DNA from: Annona cherimola
Lineage: Eukaryota; Streptophyta; Magnoliopsida; Magnoliales; Annonaceae
Reading direction: 5' to 3'
Length of the DNA: 64,000 nt
Assembly (NCBI GenBank): GCA_030490835.1
Contig: CM059972.1
Coordinates: 7,160,264 to 7,224,263, forward strand
The translations under genes and the position numbers were made by a program. The notes beneath the pieces were generated by a model. It worked only from the letters and a program-made list of their open reading frames with translations, made no database searches and was not told where the DNA came from. Shown piece by piece: positions 12,242 to 27,200 of this stretch (position 1 is the first letter of the stretch; each line of letters begins with the position of its first letter).

Positions 12242-15200
12242 ATGGAAGAAACATCATCAAGTGGCCATCGTTTTAGAAAAATTCCTCGCCAGTCCTTTGC
12301 CACAAATCCTGAGTTGGACCAACTGGTTTGTGTACTGTATCCTTGTTATTGCTACTTTATCCTAAATATCAAGACTATTGCTAAACACTCTCGACCTTTG
12401 CACAAACCCTGAGTTGGACCAACTTGTCTGTGTACTGTATCCTTGTTATTGCTGCTTTATCCTAGAAAACAAGACTGTTGCTGGTCACTCTTGATCTTCA
12501 TTTATAGTATTAAATTTCAAATATAAATTCCTGGGTTTCACATCTTTTTACTTGTATTTTTGTCCGGTTCCTTCTTCGAAGTCAAGACATTTTAGGTTTA
12601 TCATTTTCCATCGGATGTTGACATTGGTCCCAAAAAGGATTTCTATTTATTATTTTCACTTTCTTTTGTAATTATTACAAACTTCTCTTGCACTCATTAT
12701 TTTCTCTGCCTTCCTAATTCTACAAAGTTTACTTGTATTCATTTTTTTTTAGTTGCATTCCTGGTTCTGAAAAAGGTTCTATTAATGGTGCCATGTGTTG
12801 GAAAGATCTGAATACTGTGTTAGAGAAACGTTTAATGCTTGTAAATGTTCTGCTGATTTAGTGTATGATTTTCAGCTTCTGTTTTACTGAGTTGTATGAA
12901 ACTAATGAACATTGACATCGACATCAGATATGAAATGATTTCCTAGGAATACTGAATAAAAAATGAAATTTTAAACATGAGACGTCTGGATTGCCAGATG
13001 CAATTTCCAGGATTGCATGTTTGTGTCTCATGCAAAGATCTTTGATGATGTTCGATTGGTTCAATTGTGTATAATTTTTAATTTTAATTTAGCAACTGGT
13101 AACCTCTGAAAACTGTTTAATTATGGTGCCAAATTGCATGTTCTATGACTGTTTTTGCCTTCAGATAATTGTTTTTATTCACAGCTCTTCGTTTGCTTAT
13201 TAGAAAATGTTGGTGTGGGAGCTTGAGAAAGATTCGATGGTATTTTTTTGGTGTTGCTAATGACTTGCTGCTTTCAGCTGACTGAAAACTTGGAGCAGTT
13301 GCCACATCTGAATGAATTAGTTCAATGCTACAAGTCTGACTGGGTGAAGGATGAAACCAAGTATGGTCACTATGAAAGTTGTGGGCCTATATCATTTCAA
13401 AATCAGATTTTTGAAGCGCCTGACACAGACATGGAAACAGGTGATGAGGAAATAGAACATCTTAACTTGTTTCAATGTTACAAGTGAACAAAACTGAGTC
13501 TTCTGCTTCATTTATCACATAAGCTAATGTTGCTTTGACTGATGGTACTACAGAAATGCGGCTTGCCAGTGCAAGGCATTCTAGGACTGAAGATGCAACT
13601 GATGATGATGTTCCCAGTACCTCAGGAAGGCAGTCGTCAGAGGTAAGTTCCTCAGCTATATGTTGCTCTCCACACATGCACATCTCTCTATTCTTGTCTG
13701 GATCTATAGCCCAAAGCCGAATACTTAATTTTCAACTCCTGATCCTCTTTTCTGGTTAAGTCTGTCCCCAGTTTCTGACTTTGATTGTCATGGGGTTGAT
13801 TTGAGGGCTAGGCATAATCCTGCAGCATCTTTTCTTTGTTGTTTCTCCTTTTCATCATTTTCATGTCCTGTATTGGGATTCATCACCTATGATGTGAAAA
13901 ACATACTTCATTTGGGTTGATCTTCTTCCTCTGAAGCTTATAGCCTGCTAGAGAGCTTTCTTTAATTCATGTTAATCACATTCGTAGACTATCCTAACAT
14001 AAAAGGTGAATTCTGATGTTGTATTTTGCCCTATTACTTGTTTACTCTTACTAAATTATAAGTGTTGTTTCTCAAATAAAAACTGAACTCTACCTATTAT
14101 TGTCCAGAACTGACAAGGTCTATGTGCCTCTAACACAAATTTTGGTTTTACTATTATTTAAAAAACCTGGTCTGAATGAATATATTTTTGTGGTTATCCA
14201 TGGGTTAACTTATTAGAAACTGATGATTTGGGGCCTGCATTGGTTCTGTGGTCTTGCTTGATGACCAGTGAAGGTTTATCCAATTGTGGGAATATCCTTC
14301 AGATATAGTACTTGTTCGGAATTGGTGATTGTGGCCTGCATTGGTTTTGTGCTCTAGCTAGATGACCACTAAAGATTTATCCAAGTATGGGAATATCCTT
14401 CATATTTACTACATGTTTGGTTGGGATGGATTTGGATTTTTGCTTTCAGAAAATTTGAAAAATTTTCTCCGAATTTATAGCAACCCTGCCTTTCATTTCC
14501 CAATGCGTAACCACCACCTTTTTTTTAATCGTTCCCTATATTCCTCATTTTTCAATACATGATTTGACACTTACCTAACAACTCTAGTTTTCTAAAATCA
14601 AAATCCTTATCACTCCAAATTCCTACAACTGAACACCCTCTTACAGTTATTGAGTGATGTTGCTACTAATAGATTTGAACACTTAATGTGGATATTTTGC
14701 ATCAAAGATCATTCAGTTGTTTCCCAACACATGAACCACCTAACATTTACTTCCCATATTTGTAGCATTTTGGTGAATCTCCATTGCCGGCTTATGAGCC
14801 AGCTTTTGACTGGGAAAATGAGAGGTCGATGATATTTGGACAGAGAATTCAAGAAACTCATCCAGCACGCTATGGAAGGTATATGCCAATTGGGTGGTAT
14901 AGGTTCTCTCCTTTCAATGATATAGTCTGATATGTAGAATGTGGAAAACAAGGCTGTTCTCATTGATTTAGCTTATTATGCTTTTTGCCGTTCTCATCTT
15001 TAACCTCTTTTGCTGGCTAGTGGGTTGAAGATTTCTGTGAAGGTGCTATCATTGTCCTTTCAAGCTGGATTGGTTGGTAGGTGTTGTCAACAGATTGTAT
15101 ATATATATTTTTTTTCAATAACTGCATAACAATCACTGTTCAGATAACTGTATAATTTTCTAATTGATGCCTGTCATTTGACAGAACCCTTTTATGGGAC

Positions 15201-18200
15201 GATATGCTTGTATAATCGGGAGAGGCGAGAGAAAATGTCAGAAGATTTCTATTTTCATGTTCTGCCTACTGAGATGCAGGAAGTATTTTTTTTTCTTTCT
15301 GACTCTTTGACATGGTTTCAGTTACTATCCATGGTTTTCAGTGGTTTCTAAAATAAGTTCTTCAGCCCTTGACTGGGTGAAGCACTACTGTTAAATAGTT
15401 TCTAACCTTTCTCGTGCAACATCATGCTGCAGATTGGCTCTGTTATGAGTATCACTTTTTTACATTAATCATTCACATTCACTTATTAGCATTTTGTGTT
15501 GGAAAAGTGGCTCTGTTATGAGTATCGCTTTTTTACATTAATCATCCACAGTCACTTATTAGCATTTTGTGTTGGAAATGGGAAGTTTCTTTACAAATAA
15601 GTAAGGAGACGCATCCAATCAAAAAAAAAAAAAAGAAGTAAGGAGATGCAAATTTATGTTATATTTTTTTGGGATCCACTCTAAATGGATGTTTCTTGAA
15701 AGAGTGGATGTGGCCTATTTTTTTTTTAATACAGTAGTTCAGAGTGACCATTCATCTGCAGAAAGCAAAATATGGGGTAAGCATATTGGGCTGGTTGGCT
15801 TTTGTGTAAATGTGGTCAAGCTAAAGGTTCTAAATTAAATGTCTATAATGAATTGAGCATATTTGACTGTGAAATTCTCTTCCAAAAGATTATGGCCTTA
15901 CACGTGTTTTTTAATATTCGTGCTTGCGTTGTTGAGTGGAGAATGAATTTCCTTCTTTACACTGCTTTACCAGGCTAGAGTTTCATCTGATCTACGTGGC
16001 ATATTCTCCTTGGATGCTCCATCTGCATCAGTTTGTTTGCTTATTCAGCTGGAGAAGCCGGCCACAGAAGAAGGCGGGGTAGCTCCCTCTGTTTATTCAC
16101 GTAAAGATCCAGTAAGTGAAGGAATTTTTACTCTTCCATGCATGCATTGAGATGTTCATACCTATTCTTTTAGATGGACTAGAATGTAAATCTGGAATGA
16201 GTGTTCTTCTTTTTTTTTTTTTTTTAAAGTGATTTCTATAACTTGCTTCATGTTCTCTGAGTCTATAACGGAATTTTGTCCATACTTACTGTCTGGCATG
16301 CTTAAGAAAGTGTCCCATCTTGACCAAGTCCTTTCTTAGTTTATTTTTCACTTCTCTACAATTGGAATGTTTTTTTTGTTTATTTACCAGCATTCTAGAG
16401 GCAAATTTTTTGGGTTTTGTTTTGTTTTGTTTTTACGAGGTGATGTTTTGATGTCCGTTTAGGAATTTGTATGGTTTCTGACAGTGCTGCTTGTTTAACA
16501 TAACAGGTACACTTGTCTGAGAGAGAAAAACAGAAGCTACAAGTTTGGTCTCGAATAATGCCTTACAGGGAGTCATTTGCCTGGGTTATTGTCCCACTAT
16601 TTGAAAACGGTACCGTTGCTGCTGGTGGAGCTGCCTCTCCCAGTAGTCCTCTTGCACCTAGTGTATCTGGTTCAAGTTCACAAGAGAGTGTTGTGGATGC
16701 TCTTTCAAAACATAGTTTAGATGGGAAGCTGGCCCAGTGCTCAAGCGGAAACTCCCTAGTTGTGGAGATATCAAGCTTAAATAAAGTTAAAGAAAGCTAT
16801 ACAGAGGATTACCTTCAGGTGAATAATAGTTAATTGCTATCCTCAATAAACTTTTGGATTCTTGTCAATTAATTGTGTTCATCACCTCATTGATCCTATT
16901 TGATGTTTTTGTTTGTTAATACTTTGCGGTGGATGCTTGCTAGAACATTGGTGTCTTTATCATTGTTAAGCTGTGGAACCAGAGGATAGTATGCATCCAG
17001 ACAAAAATGTCTTTGTTTATTTACACAGCATTAGATGATACTTCAGCTGCCCTGTAATTTTATGGTGGCATCACTTTTCTTTAGTATCCAAGTAAGTTGT
17101 GGAAGAACTGAACTTGCTGGTCTATGGAAATTGCTTTTCAAAATATAATTTCAATGTTTTGGTTGCAAATATGACCAGTCTAACACATCCCATGTGCATG
17201 AATGTCTGTTTATTTATGGCTCAAACTGGAACCGGAACGAATCTAGTAGGCTTGGTCAACCAGGCCCAACCGATAGTGCTTGGAACTTGGATTAAACTGT
17301 TTCCAACCCAACTTATGTTGGTCTGTATCAGAAAATGTGGATAACTTGGCTGAACCTGGCACTGAGTTTCGGTATCTGCAATTTAAATTATGATTTGTCT
17401 GTTGGGTGGGGTATAGGAATAGTTGGGCCTTTTGGTTTTAGACTGGGCTTTGGTAGCCTGTGCTCAATGTGGGGAATGATGTAATTTCTGCTACCTAGCT
17501 TACTTCATTAACCTATGCTGCACCACTGTGTAATTTCTGCTACCTATCTCTGGCATTGTAATTTTAATGATATAGAAAAAGTCTCTGGCATCGAAATTTT
17601 AATGACTTCAAGGGACTTAACCATAATTTGAAGCGATTTAACCTTAATTTGAAGCTTAACTATCCGGCTTATGGATTCATAATTTTCATGAGTTATATTA
17701 AGCTTATGTTCTTGTGTTCAGTTTCGCTTGATAATCATCCTGGGCTTTCATATTCTCTTTGATTTGGATAGGATCCTAAGCGGAAAATTCATAAGCCAGT
17801 GAAAGGTGTTCTGAGGTTGGAAATTGAGAAGCTTCAGGTTGTGCATCCCGACATGGATGCCATTTCAGAAAGTGGTAGCATAACCAATGATTCAATTGAT
17901 GCTGGGGACCGTTTTCCTGATGCTGCATTTATGAAGTGTCCAAGTAATGGTTCTGATGGGCGTCAGAATGGTCATTCAAAATGGAATGTTGCTGAGGGAA
18001 AGGAAACTCGTAGGAATGGTCCAAATCTCATGCTGGGAAATTACCCTGACTACCACGAAGCTGTGAGTATTAGCCCCATTTTGATCTTTCCTTTTCTTTA
18101 AACCTGAGAACTGTGTATGTACCGATAATCTGAAAGAGCATTCTCTTTTGAAATTTGATTGGATTAGACATGCTAAAGAAAATTAGAATTGATATATATA

Positions 18201-21200
18201 TATACCGGTTCCTCTAAGTTCTTGATTGTTTTCATTGGCAGTTCCATGCTTTCGACTTTCGCACTATGATAAGAAGTGAGCCCTTCTCACAACTTTTCCA
18301 CTGCCTTTACTTCTACCCTCTAACTGTTAGTTTGAGCCGTAAAAGGAATTTGTTCATAAGGGTTGAACTGAGAAAGGATGATGTTGATGTTCGTAAACAT
18401 CCTATAGAGGTAAGTTACCAAGACAGTTGTTATTATAATATATATATGTATATATATTAGCTAACAAGGTGAAGAGATCTTATATTGTTCTTGCCAGGCA
18501 ATGCATCCAAAGGAAGCAGGTGCACCATCCCAGAAATGGGCTCACACACAGGTTGCTGTTGGTGCCAGGGTTGCTTGCTACCATGATGAGATTAAAATTT
18601 GTCTCCCTTCCATTTTGACACCACAACATCATCTTCTATTCACTTTGTTTCACGTTGACCTTCAAACAAAATTGGAAGCTCCAAAGCCGGTAAGTCTTGG
18701 CAAAGTGAAAAACTGATTTTTATTTTTTTAATCAGAAGCTAATTCATTTATTTATTCCGGATGGAATCTGAGATGGCATATATATTGTGCTATGGTACAT
18801 CAAATAGTTTCTCCTTCTGTTATGGCTGTTTCCAGTTTTCTTTTATCAATACTGCTGTAAATTGACTAACAAATTTGCTTGTCTCCATTTATTTCTGCAG
18901 GTAGTCATAGGATATGCTGCATTGCCATTGTCTACTCATGCACAGTATGTTTTCATTTCATATAAGCTTGATGAATACTTTTTTCCCTTTTAGGTGAATG
19001 AAGGAGAAACATTGATAAAGAAACAAAAAACACTACTGGCTAAACATTAAACAGGCAAGAAACAAACAATCCTCATAAAGACACATGGGCACAAGGAGAG
19101 AGAAGAACAAAAGCAAAGAACAGGCCCATTGGCCAGTCATTTTGCCTTGTGATCATTTTGGCAGGCTTTCGTGGACAAATGCCAGGGATCCCAATGTCAC
19201 CCAACTTTTGATGACGGTGACTAGAAACATGTCGAGTAGGGCAGATAGCTCAAACTGCAGTTAGGAGTGGTAACTTTGGTTGCATTAGAACCTGTGACTG
19301 TGAGATGTAGTCATTGTTAAAAAACAACCTCCCATTTCCTCAAAAGCGTGGTTTCTTGAAGCAGCTTGCTTTGAAATGCATTATGACAATTGCAATGGAA
19401 AGATTAAGCATTTGGGAACAGTTTAGATCTCTTTCTTGCTGTGAGGACTTCATCTTTTGCTCGAGTCCAGTTAGTTGCTAGAATTGATTTTAAGCTATAT
19501 TCTATTTTGAAAATTTATATGACAGCACTGAAGATCTGCTTGAATAAAATAGATCGAGAGGCTTTGGGCTTAGCCTTAAACACCATTGTGTGCCTTTCTT
19601 TGATACAAGCCAGCTGTTGATGTGATGACTGATTAGCTCTCATATTGCCATCATATTCCAACCCTTGGCACTAATAATTAATTAAGCCTGAGCAAGTACG
19701 AACTGCAGTTTTTCAATCCATACATTTGTCAGCTGTGAATTTTTAATGTTCGTTCATAAATGTTCAAACTGTGTTAGTTTGACAGTGGATTTTCATTTGT
19801 TTCTTTTAATTTGCTCCCAATGTAATATGCTGGAAAGATCAAAAGCACCATTGTAAAAAAGAAAGAAAAATACCAGTGATCGGAGGAATTCTGATTTTAA
19901 GAGAATCTTTTTCAGAATAGCGTGTTTGCTTAAGGTGGTGCCTATGTGTCTCACCTCTCTACAGACACGGCAAATTAATTGTTTACTTTGCAGGTTAAAT
20001 TCGCTTTGAACATGTCGATTTGTGAAGATAATAATAGTCTTCTATAGCTGAAAGGTACCATACAGAGACAACTGGATGTTGTTTGTGATGGATTGGATTT
20101 TATGTCTGGTTTTAGAAGTTATAATAGTTCAATGGGGTGAAATTCTATGTAGGCCGCTGTTTACTTTCTGTTGTGGGTCTGGCAGTAAGGAAAATTGTTG
20201 AAGACTCAAGTAGTCAATACCATTTTGTTGTCATTGTTATTCAGGGTGCGCTCTGATATCTCTTTACCAATTATGAAGGAGCTTGTTCCACACTATCTCC
20301 AAGAGAGTACCAAGGTATATTAACTAATTGTTCTTATTTGGCCATTTGTTTCGACTGTTGTGTCTATGGATGATGCTTTGGTTCTTTTGGATGTGGATTT
20401 GTCCACATTAGAGTCGAATGAATAATAGGATTTGTATAACCTAACTGCTGTTAGTTTGGGTAAGACTTGAATAACTAGGTTTTCCAGCTAACATGGTTGG
20501 GCTCTACAGTTTACAATGAGGGGGAAAAATGAAGTCTTTGCCAGAGGCTATGAATTTGACTAGATACTCATCATTAAGCATGACATGGTTTTTCAATTAG
20601 CATACTTCTAGTTGCTATTGAGGCAAGCAAACCAGGAGTACTTGCAGTTTGAAGGTTACAGTTTCATTTTCTGATATTGTCTGGATGGATTGTATTGTAG
20701 GAGAGGCTGGACTACCTGGAAGACAGGAAGAATGTTTTTAGATTACGTTTAAGGCTCTGCTCATCCTTGTACCCATTGAATGAGCGGATCAGAGATTTTT
20801 TTCTAGAATATGATAGGCATACACTTCGAACTAGCCCTCCTTGGGGTTCTGAGCTTCTTGAGGTAATTTCCATTTGATATTTCTGTTTATTTTAGAAAGA
20901 ATGGGACTATTTGATGCCATTTTAAAGTTATTCTAGCTTATGGTGACTCCCAGATGCAACCTGCATGCCCATATTACATTTTCTGTTAAAGCCAGCAATG
21001 GTTTATGAGAGAGAATTCCTATGATACCTAGCACTGAATTAGACTGCTTAATAGTGAATGATGTTTATGATATGTGGTGGAATCTAGTACAACCAAGAAA
21101 AACAGTAACACAGAGTGGGCCTTTGGTGTCTTTCTCTCTCCGTCTCTCTGTATAAACATACATATATCATTGGTGAAAAAGTAAGAATCCATGGATTTAA

Positions 21201-24200
21201 AATGATTTAAAATGCTATTGTTCATTTCTGCTGATTCACTGTGACATTGTCTAATTTACTAGAAAACTGCAAAGATGGAATGGATCATTTAATTGTCATC
21301 ATCATGTACTGTTTCTCGCTTAATTAGGATTTAGCTACATGTGGCACTGAGGTCATTTTCCGTCTCAGATCTGATTGAGTTGGGTTGGAGTTAACCCTAT
21401 TTCTAAAAGTTAAGTACTAATCCCAACCTTCTTTCTAAGATTCAGGTTGACAGATGGGGTTTTGAGAACTTCTATCACAATCCATCATATTCACAGTAAC
21501 AATTAAATAAGGATAGAGGATGCTAGAGCTGATGCTGTGCATGTATGTGGGAGAACAGTGGGAGGGGAAGTTGATCGAGTGTTTGGGAAGTGAGGTAGGA
21601 CATGGGGACTATGGAGTTCAGGCAGCATGCATATCTGAGCACTGTAGATGAGGTGAGGGTGATGGAAGTAAGCAGATGCCTTTGGTAGAAATGGCAATTG
21701 CAAGGGGGGATACAAAGTGAGATAAAACTTGTATTCTTCATGTCAAAAGTGAGATAAGACCAGTATTCTTTTGTAGGAGTAGGATCCATACTTATTGTTC
21801 CCACCTCTTGCTACCTGATACTGGGCCATGTCATTGAATTTCTTTATTTAGTTATTATGTGAAATGTTGTACATTTTCTGTATGATTTCGTTTGTTGAAT
21901 CTGCCATGGTGTACCCATTTGATCTACATTTGCAACACGGCAATTCACTCACAGGACATTTTTGTAGGTGATAGCGGTGATCAACTTTTAGGTAATCTAG
22001 TTGCTTTTAATGGAAGAATGACCAAATACATGATGCTTTATGCAGGCCATCAACAGTTTGAAGAATGTTGATTCAAGTGCTCTGTTGCAATTTCTTCAAC
22101 CAATCATTAACATGCTTCTGCACCTTATTGGTGATGGTGGTGAAACCCTTCAGGTGTTGTGTGAAGTTGTGTTGGTTCTTTTTCAATCTTGTGTTTTTAT
22201 TTACTTTGGGTCTCTTTGTCATGGATCCCCGTTTGTTTCTGTGCCTTCTTTTATTTTGTTAAATGGTAAGCAATTCTTGGTTTGCTACCTTCATTAATTT
22301 CTTTTGATGTTTTTTGAACTGCTTGTAGGTTGCTGCCTTTCGTGCTACTGTCAATATCTTAACCAGGTTGGTTTTTTCTTTTTTATTTTTTAAACTGAAT
22401 ATAGTGGTAATACATGATTTTGTTGAGAGCAGTTGGACCCCTTAGTTGATTAAATAGAAATTAACTAGCATCTCCAGTTGGTAGTTACTACAACTTGTAG
22501 ATGTTCATGTGCTGAATGTTTTTAGGATTCCAATTATGTTCTTTGCTATATCTCAAAAGAAAAAAATAGCCTGTTGTCCAGGGAGGGGGAGGGCTTGATA
22601 GACTTTCTCACCTTTCAAAATAACACAAATTTCTTTCCTTTTAACATCAATAAAATTTTAAGTGTTTCACTTTCAATGGAGGGAGGGATGCAGAAACACC
22701 AAGGTTAGGGAGGCTAGAATATGGAAAGTGATCTTCCATACTATTTATGAAAATAGAAGGGGGGGAAAAAGAGAAGTCAAGAGGTTACCATACCAGTTTC
22801 ACTTGTAAATGTTTGTGATTCTAATTTGGCCTCGCTGTAGTCCAAATATTTTTAAATGGTTGTGGAATTTATGATTATAAGCTGCACTAATTGTTGTTGG
22901 GCCATTTAGCTTCTTAATTTTTGGATCTTTTGCCAACAGTGTATTTTTGCAGTCTTATACTGAATTATGGTTAGAATAGGCCGATGGTAACAGTGATTTC
23001 TGCAGGGTGCAACAGGAGTCATCAGATGGGGCTGAAAGAAACAGGTCTCTTGTTAACTATGTGGATTATGCTTTTGATGACTTTGGGGGTCGACAACCAC
23101 CAGTTTATCCTGGGTTGTCAACTGTGTGGGGAAGCTTGGCTCGGAGCAAGGTAAATTTTGAACAAGATGTTTACAGTTATATTTGCTTCTCTCAAAATTT
23201 CCTTAGTATCTTGTATTGGTGGTTGGATTCTAAAAATTATTGAATCATCCAGGATAGTTTGAGGAAGTAGACACAGGGACACCTAAATTTACACAAATAA
23301 ATAACTAAGAATATATGAAAATACAAGTAATATTGTAGAAATGAACTAAAAAATTGCTAAAGAAGTTGGTAGTGTATTCTCTTTGAGAGGAGTTAAATTT
23401 AGGGGGTTCAAAATTTTGAACAGTCATGACTTTCTAGGTCAGGAAACACGATTAATTCTCATCTGTTCACAATTGTTTGTTACTAACTTGTATCATTTTT
23501 CACTTTCTTATACCTACAGGCAAAAGGCTACCGTGTTGGACCAGTGTATGATGATGTATTAGCGATGGCATGGTTTTTCTTAGAGCTTATTGTAAAATCA
23601 ATGGCTCTGGAGCAAACTCGGCTTTTCTATCATACTCTTCCTTCAGGTAGATGCTTATTTTTTTTCTTTTGTTTGAGACTCTGTATTAAGACGAAGCCTT
23701 AGTGTGTCAATATCTTTTCTGAATCGTTAAAATTCAAATTGGTGTATATGCCTATTTTTTCTTGTGTTTGAGAACGACATATGATATTAAGAATAAATTA
23801 TTACTCTCCTGTTGCTTCCTTTTCAGTTATTTAGTAATTCTTTTTCTCATTGTGTGGTATTCTGTAGGATGACTGATATGCAGACAATTGTAGGACTTAA
23901 CTGCGGAAAAATCACATCAGTAAGCTGTATAACTGTTTGGGCAGGATGGCTAAGGTTTCAAGTGGGAAGAAGACAAGTGCATTTTGGGAATTTCAAATTT
24001 TTTTATTGACAGATTGGAATGGAGCAATAATGAAATTAACAAACTTGCAATTCCTGTTAAACAAGATGGGTTTATTTGCAATTTTAGGAAATAATAAATG
24101 GCAGGTGCTAAGAATTTACACAGACCTTAATGACATATAATTAGGGGTTCCGATCTCCTGCACCCGGGAGCAGGCAGCGTTGCCTGCTCCCGGGTGCACA

Positions 24201-27200
24201 CGCCTATTTTTTTTTTTTTTTTTTAAATTTTTTTTCTAAAAAGGTTAATATAGGTGTATTTAACGTGTATATAAATTTTTACTATTTTTGGAGTATTTTA
24301 GATATTTATTTTTTATTTTTGAAAATCAGTGGCATTTTAGGTAATTTTAAATTACTAAAATGCCACTGATTTTCAAAAATAAAAAATAAATATCTAAAAA
24401 TCTCCAAAAATGATAAAAATTTATACACATGTTAAATACACTTGGGCTAACAATTTTATGCAAAAATTTTCAAAAAAAAAAGAAAAAAATAAGGGTATGC
24501 GCTGCCTGCTCCCGGGTCCAGCAGATCGGAACCCTATAATTAGGTGTTATGTATTTTGGGCATATAAGCAATTGATGGATGTCAGAGTAGTTGCTGTCTT
24601 TGTACTTAAAATAACTTAGTGGCAGGTCTTGGCAGGTCTTCGCCAATCTCAAGCTACTTGAGTTGGTTTTGTCTATTTAAACTCTGCTCTTACCCTATGT
24701 TGGGCTGAAGCTATGTAGCCAATAGGATATTTGAGTTGGGCCACAATGGTTTCAGGCAATACCTGTGCAAGTACCTGATGGTGGTGCGTATGCACCATAA
24801 TCTGGTCAATCAAAAACGAAAATCTTCACTGTGGTTGTTCTTTAGCTTCACAACCACGTAAGTTTGTTGAAATCATTAATGTGAATTGTTGTCTTTATTA
24901 TTTTGATAGGTGCAAAATTTTTGGTGTACTCATTAAGCTAATTATTGGAACATAGAGATTTGCTCATGAAATAGTTTTCGGGCTTCATGACTTAAGTGGT
25001 CAATGATGTCTTTCTCTTCTTTTTTCTGTCAAAGATATCAATCATATTTTTTTTCTTGTACAGGTGAGGATATTCCACCCTTGCAACTGAAAGAAAGTGT
25101 ATTCAGATGTATTATGCAGTTGTATGATTGTCTCCTTACGGAGGTACATGAGCGTTGCAAGAAGGGTTTGAGCTTGGCAAAGCGCTTGAATAGTAGTATG
25201 GCTTTCCTCTGTTATGACCTTCTGTCTATTATAGAGCCGCGCCAAGTTTTTGAGCTGGTATTCTTGCTCTGAACTTCTTCCCCTGTTCATTGTTTTCATC
25301 ATCTTATTGTTGAGCATATGACATGAGGCTCATGTTATTACTTAGTTGGCTATCCGGAATTTGTCACTATCATGGGAAATGATAGATGTATAGATTTTCT
25401 TGCCTTGAAATACATCATTTGGATACAACTGCATGATAACTTGCTTTTCATATCTGGTTGTTTATCACATTCCTGCAGTCCTGATCAAACTTTCTTTAGG
25501 TCAAGTGTGTGAAATTGCGAAATTTGAAAACAAATTTCTCATAACCTCACTGCCTTCTAAAATATTCCTTCCTGTGTAGATGAATGGTTCTATATTATGA
25601 CATTCTAATGCCTGTGTGATGGATCTAAGTTACTTTCACGTTTTATACAGTCTTTTAATCTTTTAAATCTTTTAAAAAGGTACAACATAGACAAGACTTT
25701 GATTAAAATGAATTGTGGAATTGTAATTAAACAAATGATACTGATATTAAATAGAATGATCAGATTGGATTCTGATTTAATTGTCGAGGCAGCCAAACTA
25801 AGAGATTCCACCACAAATTCAATTTGGTGGAACTGGTTTTGTTAAACTGGGACCTATAGTTTGTCTCCATTTTTCGTAAAAATGCAACCTGTCATATTGA
25901 ATAATTTCCTGGATATATATAGCTGATTTTGATCTAATCAAACATCATGATGTGAAGTGGCACAGCTGCATTGAAAATTTTGGTGTAATTTGTTACATAC
26001 AAATCTTTCCCATGAATATTATTGTGGGAATGTTTGAATCTTTCTTTTTGCTGCTGCTGCTGCTGCTGTTGTTGTTGTTTTTTTTTTTTTTCCCTTTTTT
26101 CCCCCTTTTGCTCTTCCATTCTTGTATGCTTTTCTGTGTTTGTTTTTCGTTTTACATGAGAGATCGTAATTGTTTGTTGCAGGTATCCTTATACATGGAC
26201 AAGTTCTCTGGTGTTTGCCAGCCTGTTCTACATGACTGCAAACTTACATTTTTGCAAATATTATGTGATCACGATCTTTTTGTTGAAATGCCTGGGAGAG
26301 ATCCTTCTGATAGGTAAGATAATTCGAATTTCTGTCAATCCTCCCTTTTATGTTTTATTGTTTCTGATTTATTCTCCCGAAGTTGTTTCATGATTAAGAA
26401 TTGCCATGTTACCTTCTTATAGCTTAATTAATGAAAAGTTTATCAAAATAACATGTTGGATCTATTGTATTTTGTTGATTCTGGTGATTTGAGAAGGCTA
26501 TTAATGATTAAGAATTGTCATGTTACCTTCTTTTATGGCTTAATTAATGAAAATTTTATCAAAATAACATGGTTGGATCTATTATATTTTGTTGATTCTG
26601 GTGATTTGAGAAGGCTATTAAATGATTTATCTTTGTCAGTCAGACAGTTCTTAAATCACAACCATCTCGTTTTCTTATTTTTACAGACTGTCAATACCCT
26701 GCACTATTGTAGTTTTCCTGTGATAAAGATATATTTTAGCTATCTGAATTTTCAGGATTCAATTACGAATCAACATGCCGTCAGACTGAATCAGGCTTGA
26801 AATGAACCAAAACAAATGAAGGTGTCCGCCATTGTAGTTTTCTTGTATATGATATGGCATTGTCAAAACCAATGTTTTAAGTGTTATGAAGATTAAACCT
26901 ATTTGCTTTTTCTATCCGTGTAGTTCTTTTTAGATATTTGCCAAGCTTAAATGAGATTGTCATTGATTTGGCCAATGTTGGCAGTTCAAGTTTATGAACA
27001 TATCTTTGGTGATGCGAACATTTTGAATCTTTACGTTGCTATATTAAAATTCAATTACTTCAATGATAATTCATTTTATGCTGGCACTTCTATAGTATTA
27101 TCACCTAATGTTCTATTTGGCAGTCAGGAGCTTTACTAACATCATTTTTGTTGCTACTGCTGTTGCCGTTGAAAGATTCTGTTCTATTGATGCTGAAAAG

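Noticed and set aside
25934..26119. Minus-strand ORF with a poly-glutamine run
   Set aside because: It reads the intronic CTG/GTT microsatellite of SPK1 backwards; no gene context.
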